Shown: positions 60,099 through 64,000 of the stretch, one piece after another
Layout of the letters: each line of letters opens with the position of its first letter
How positions within the stretch are numbered: the first letter of the stretch is position 1
Assembly (NCBI RefSeq): GCF_002865645.1
Contig: NW_020194588.1
Span: forward strand, 1 to 64,000
DNA from: Hyaloscypha bicolor E
Taxonomy: Eukaryota; Ascomycota; Leotiomycetes; Helotiales; Hyaloscyphaceae
Reading direction: 5' to 3'
DNA length: 64,000 nucleotides
The notes under the pieces: model-generated
The model's input: only the letters and a program-made list of their open reading frames with translations
Databases searched by the model: none
What the model was told of the DNA's origin: nothing
Translations under genes and position numbers: made by a program

Positions 60099-61650
60099 CG
60101 ACGGTATTATCAAGACCACTCCCTACTAAAGCAGAACGACCCCGTCATCCTCATGGCCCTAATACGGTACGCGCCCGTTAACCCACGACTACTAGATACC
60201 TCGGTACAGGGCCTTTAACTCCTTTATTATTATATTAAACGTTATTGACCTAAACCAAAGACTCAGCGGCCGCCTGGGTATTACCAGAACCTTATCGAGC
60301 GGTACGATAACCCGAAGACTAAAATCAAATATAGGTATGCCAATATAACCAAGAATAATCTTTCGGGTATTAAAAGCAAGTTTATTAGATAAGGAAATAA
60401 TATTCTTAAATTAAAGTACTATTAGTATAATTAATTATCCTGACTCTCGAGTAGGTTCTATAATAATAAGCTTAGGAAGAATTAGTACTCTATAATCCGG
60501 GACTACTTCCAGGAAACCATACTAGTATTCTTCAAGTATATCTATAATAAGGACAGGATAAGTAAGAGAGATATAATATAATAATATATTATATAGTTCA
60601 AGATACTATTTAATTAAGAGAATAGCTATTATATAAATACTAATATTAGGAAAGAGGCCCTAAAGATAAGCTACTCCTTAATTACTATTACTTATTTAAT
60701 CTATAGTTACTAATATCTATAGTATATTAATATATTCGGGCTCGATAATACTATTAAGTCAAAGCCCGTCTTAGATATAGATAACCTGCTACTCTTACTT
60801 AACTACTACTAGGCCCGTAATACCTCTATATTCTCTATTAAGCGGTACCGGGTATAGTTTATACTAATCCTGCTCTTTCTTTTTGGTACCGGCTATTAGC
60901 CTATAAAGCTAGTTAATACTAAAAAAAAGAATAGAAAGGATTCCGGTTCTAAGAACAGTAATCTTAATAATAATAATCTTCTTACTATTAACAAGAATAA
61001 TAACGGTTTCGGTACCGAGGATAATTAGGACTTTAGTAACCGCAATAATAATACTCTTAAAGGCATTACTACTTTAAATACGGTTAAAGAAAACATAAGA
61101 TATTATAATACGATCTACTATAAGGATATACGCCTATTAGTTATATATAGTCCCGGTAGTAGAGGGCAAGATATACTTGCTATAGAAATTATAATAGCTT
61201 ACTACAAAGAATATAAAAGACGCCCCAAGCCATGAGTTAACTAACTACCTCGAGTATATACTCTAATATTAAACTAACGGACACTTATAGTATAATATTC
61301 TTCTTTACCGAAGTAGATAACCCGATCTTCTATCCTATTATATACCTCGTTTCCCTTACCCTCGCAGACGGTGCGTTTGAGGCGCCTAGCCTAATAACTC
61401 CCAAGCGAATCTTTAAGTATAAGGTCTAAGGCCCAGTCTTATATATACTGCTATACTAGAAGCAGGAAAGGCTCAAGACGCCTATCTTCCGTCGAGATAA
61501 GGGCAGTACTAACCCCTTACTAGAGAGAGCTCTCCCATACTCTTAGTTTAAGTATAGCCTTAACTGCCTCGGGCTTGCGGCGGGCTTTAAGGAGACGCTA
61601 ACTACTCGTCGGCTAATCCTCACCCTGTTTGGGCCGCCTCGCTACGCTCG
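60099..61650 (+). pseudogene. DUF3435 tyrosine recombinase relic
   Basis: One plus-strand frame runs without indels from 60,099 to about 61,650. It reads QNLIERYDNPKTKIKYRYAN, IRDYFQETILVFFKYIYN, IFSIKRYRV*FILILLFLFG with TGY*PIKLV (the TGCRPAELV-type motif), and a DIRLLVIYSPGSRGQDILAI segment. It continues YKEYKRRPKP, FFTEVDNPIFYPIIYLVSLT, ADGAFEAPSL, LKTPIFRRDKG and LNCLGLAAGFKETLT. These follow the order of the fungal DUF3435 domain, the family of tyrosine recombinases that includes Starship captains. The frame is truncated just after GFKETLT, where the LRRGTGNAV and GH.....Y catalytic end should follow. A dozen or more TAA/TAG stops are RIP-type. The upstream part (59,860-60,098) is open but unlike the family. 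Confidence 0.75.
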
Positions 61651-61699
61651 TCGGTTGCAGCAACTCCGACATACCACCAACTCCGACATTTTATATAAT

Positions 61700-61950
61700 T
61701 AATTAAATATTAATGTAACCATATAAGATATTGCAATAAAAAATTTATATTATTATAGAGCTCAATTAGCCTGTCAAAATGATATAATATGGGCCTTATA
61801 TGACCTATTTTAGCCTTTGTAATACGGAGATAAGTATTAATTTTTAGGCTAAAATTATTATATTATATTCACTTTTGCTATATATTAAGAGTCAAGTACA
61901 GGAATCACTCTTATTTCGTATAGTATTAGTTCCTTTAGCCTCCTATTAAT
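61700..61950. other. AT-rich spacer between recombinase and transposase relics
   Basis: No gene seen. The pogo-type element's end should lie in or left of this stretch, but no terminal inverted repeat was identified because the other end is outside the window. Confidence 0.4.
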
Positions 61951-64000
61951 ATTATATACTAGCCTGTATACTAGTTTCCGTACTTTGGGTATTAATAGTA
62001 TTAATCTTGTACTTTCTCCCCCTAGGCTTCTTTCCCTGAGCAAGTAACTCCTGTCTTCTAGCCTCCTTTGCTTCTTCTTCTATTCTCTTTCTCTTATTCC
62101 TTTTAGCTCTCTCTTGTTCTCTTCTTATGGCCTTTTCAAGCTTCTCCTGCTCCTTACAAGTAATATCCTTTTCCCTTTTCCTCTCTTTTTTAATCCTATC
62201 AAGTTTAGCTTAATGGCGGCGTTCGGCCCTCTCAAGCTCCTTCCGAGCTTTAGTCAAAGTATCCTCCTCCTCCTACTTTTTATGAGCCTTAATTTAATAT
62301 AAACTATCCCCAGATAAGATAACTCGACCTTCCCCTAGTGGCTTTACGTACTTTTAAAGGTTCTCTTTATCTATAAAAAGAGAAGGCTTAGCCTATATAC
62401 TCTCTTTATTCTTCTTAGCAAGGTTCTCGCATATAATTGTACCCAAATTAGCCTTAATCTGGGCTCCTTTCCTGAACTTATAATTAGATAATTACCTAGA
62501 AGGCGAGGATATCTCATCTTTATACTTTTCCAAAAAGGTAGTATACTTATATATACCCTTTACTCTATAGGGTATCTGGAAAAAGGGGGTTCTGGTATAC
62601 TACTAATTGTCTAGTCCGCGAATTCCTGAGTTCTCCTTACTATAATTAGTAAGCCTAGCTTTAGAAAAGGGTTCTACTAGATTATCTATAGTATTTCCAA
62701 TCTCGTTTTCGATTTCTAAAGCCCCAGGAAGTAATAAAAGCTCCAAATCGTCTTTATTATTCTTATTAAGCTTGCTTAGGGATTCAGGGGCATTATATAA
62801 TTCGGGCTATTACTCCCATATTATTAATCTCCTAGGCTTTATTCGGAGTTATGGTTTATTAGATAAAGATATATAAATTCCAAGCAATAGATTAGTCTTA
62901 CTATAATTATAAATACGTCCTCTAGTACTCTTATTACCTAGTTTCTTGGCTATTTGCTTCTCAAGAGCCTTTAAAACCATATTAGGGTTAAATAGGTAAA
63001 TACTAGTTTTTGCAAAAGCCAAATATATATTCTTTTTAATAAAAGCTAGAGCTCTGATTTGCTCGTAATACTACAGGAAAGTCATTTTCGTAAAGTTATT
63101 TCTATTCTTATAAATCTTGTCTTTAATTACTCTTAAATACTAGTACTTCTCCTGCTAGAAATACGTAATATCTAATAGTTAATACAGGTATATAGAGTAT
63201 ATAATTAGACAGAAATAGATAATATCCAAAGACTCTATAGCTTAGATAAATTCGTATATTATATGGCTTCTATATCTATTAAATATTAGAAGATGATATC
63301 TGCCCTTGACTCGTAACTTAGTCTAGTAGTAGAAATACCATAGCTACTTATAGGCTAGCTCGTCGTCCGTATATCTATTTTTAGAGGTTATGATTTTAAT
63401 ATTTGGGCTAGATTATTATTAAAATACTTCTATATAAATATACTATCTAGTATAATAATAAATAGATTAAGCTCCCAGAAACTAGTGGATATATACTCTA
63501 TAGCTATAACTAGCTCTCTTCGTATAGGATCCTTTATAAATACCTGAACTTAGTTAATATAGTTATATTTTTAGGGGCATTTTTAATAGGGTGGTTTTTT
63601 ACTTATATGCTTTATATTCTTATAAGTAATTATAGTAGTACTTTGCATATATCCTACCCGGAATCCAATCTCGTTTATATTATATTAATTACTTTTATAG
63701 ATATTATACTTCTTCTTTATGGCCTTTAGATTATTAAAGTACTTTGTAATAATTTCGGGAATAAAAGCGTCCTTTCTTTTATAGTCCATAGGCTTAGTAT
63801 AAACTATATGGTACCGGCCTAATTTCCTCTGTTTTTCTATCTAACGAAGGGCCCATATATTTCTAATTCGGTTCGCAGGAGAGAGTATTTAATCCGTAGC
63901 CTTCAAAATTAATATAGCTACCGCAGTAACCATATCGTATCGCAAAGGGTAATTCCTCTTAATATATGTATTCATATACTATATTAAGCTTGCTTTTTGG
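61950..64000 (-). pseudogene. Pogo/Fot1-type transposase relic
   Basis: The minus strand, entering at the right edge, reads YTDDELAYK*LWYFYY*TK, then VKGRYHLLIFNRYRSHIIYE and FI*AIESLDII. FCLIIYSIYLY*LLDITYF follows, then FTKMTFLQYYEQIRALAFIK, YLAFAKTSIYLFNPNMVLKA. This is the C-terminal DDE domain of pogo/Fot1-like transposases: LLIFDGHGSH is changed to LLIFNRYRSH (catalytic Asp to Asn), while the last Asp, in QPLDVGVF, survives as LLDITYF. FRKTGI.PFNP..VL is well kept. A long basic coiled-coil tail follows, with text such as RREQERAKRNKRKRIEEEAK, ending about 61,950. The N-terminal helix-turn-helix part is outside the window. Confidence 0.8.

Noticed and set aside
59862..60181. Two overlapping Pro/Ser/Leu-rich frames upstream of the recombinase relic
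   Set aside because: Non-ATG starts and composition typical of C-rich non-coding DNA; only the later part joins the DUF3435 frame.
62114..62302. 62-codon Leu/Phe/Ser-rich plus-strand frame
   Set aside because: Antisense to the basic coiled-coil tail of the pogo-type transposase.

Overview
This is nuclear DNA of a filamentous ascomycete (Pezizomycotina). Nearly the whole window is very AT-rich and built from transposon relics. Their reading frames stay recognisable, but codons such as CAA, CAG and TGG have become TAA or TAG, and Asp/Glu/Gly codons have become Asn/Lys/Arg. That is the C-to-T/G-to-A pattern left by repeat-induced point mutation (RIP). Only about 42.6-45.3 kb has ordinary base composition. 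It holds the single intact gene, a HET-domain protein on the minus strand.

Layout. 1-13.0 kb: two inverted copies of a Ty3/gypsy-type element A (arms about 1-5,497 and 6,602-11,832), with 303-304 bp LTR-like units D at 840, 6,299 and, further on, 33,615. 13.05-19.67 kb: a complete but RIP-dead gypsy element B with 238-bp LTRs and target duplication GCTCT; it splits the reverse transcriptase of A, which resumes at 19.67 kb. 23.76-32.50 kb: a second gypsy element C, itself split by a 2,705-bp DNA transposon (24,373-27,077). That transposon has long terminal inverted repeats, a 4-bp target duplication and a gypsy-like integrase, so it looks like a Ginger-type element. 34.1-34.65 kb: Tc1/mariner transposase relic. 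34.7-38.9 kb: featureless AT desert. 39-41 kb: a degenerate repeat-rich reading frame and minisatellites. 42.0-42.8 kb: FunK1-type kinase pseudogene. 42.96-44.65 kb: HET gene. 45.70-59.18 kb: strongly RIP-mutated gypsy element E, with a Ty1/copia element F nested inside at 47,668-53,922. 60.1-61.65 kb: relic of a DUF3435 tyrosine recombinase (the family of Starship captains). 62-64 kb: pogo/Fot1-type transposase relic running off the right edge.

No pathway links these features. The window reads as a stack of nested insertions (B into A; Ginger-like into C; F into E; D into A) silenced by RIP, with one surviving conflict-type gene. A 36-bp imperfect palindrome recurs in at least six places, inside unrelated element families, and none of the element models explains it. 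HET, FunK1, DUF3435 and dense nested transposons are together typical of accessory, subtelomeric or pericentromeric fungal DNA; that placement is inference.
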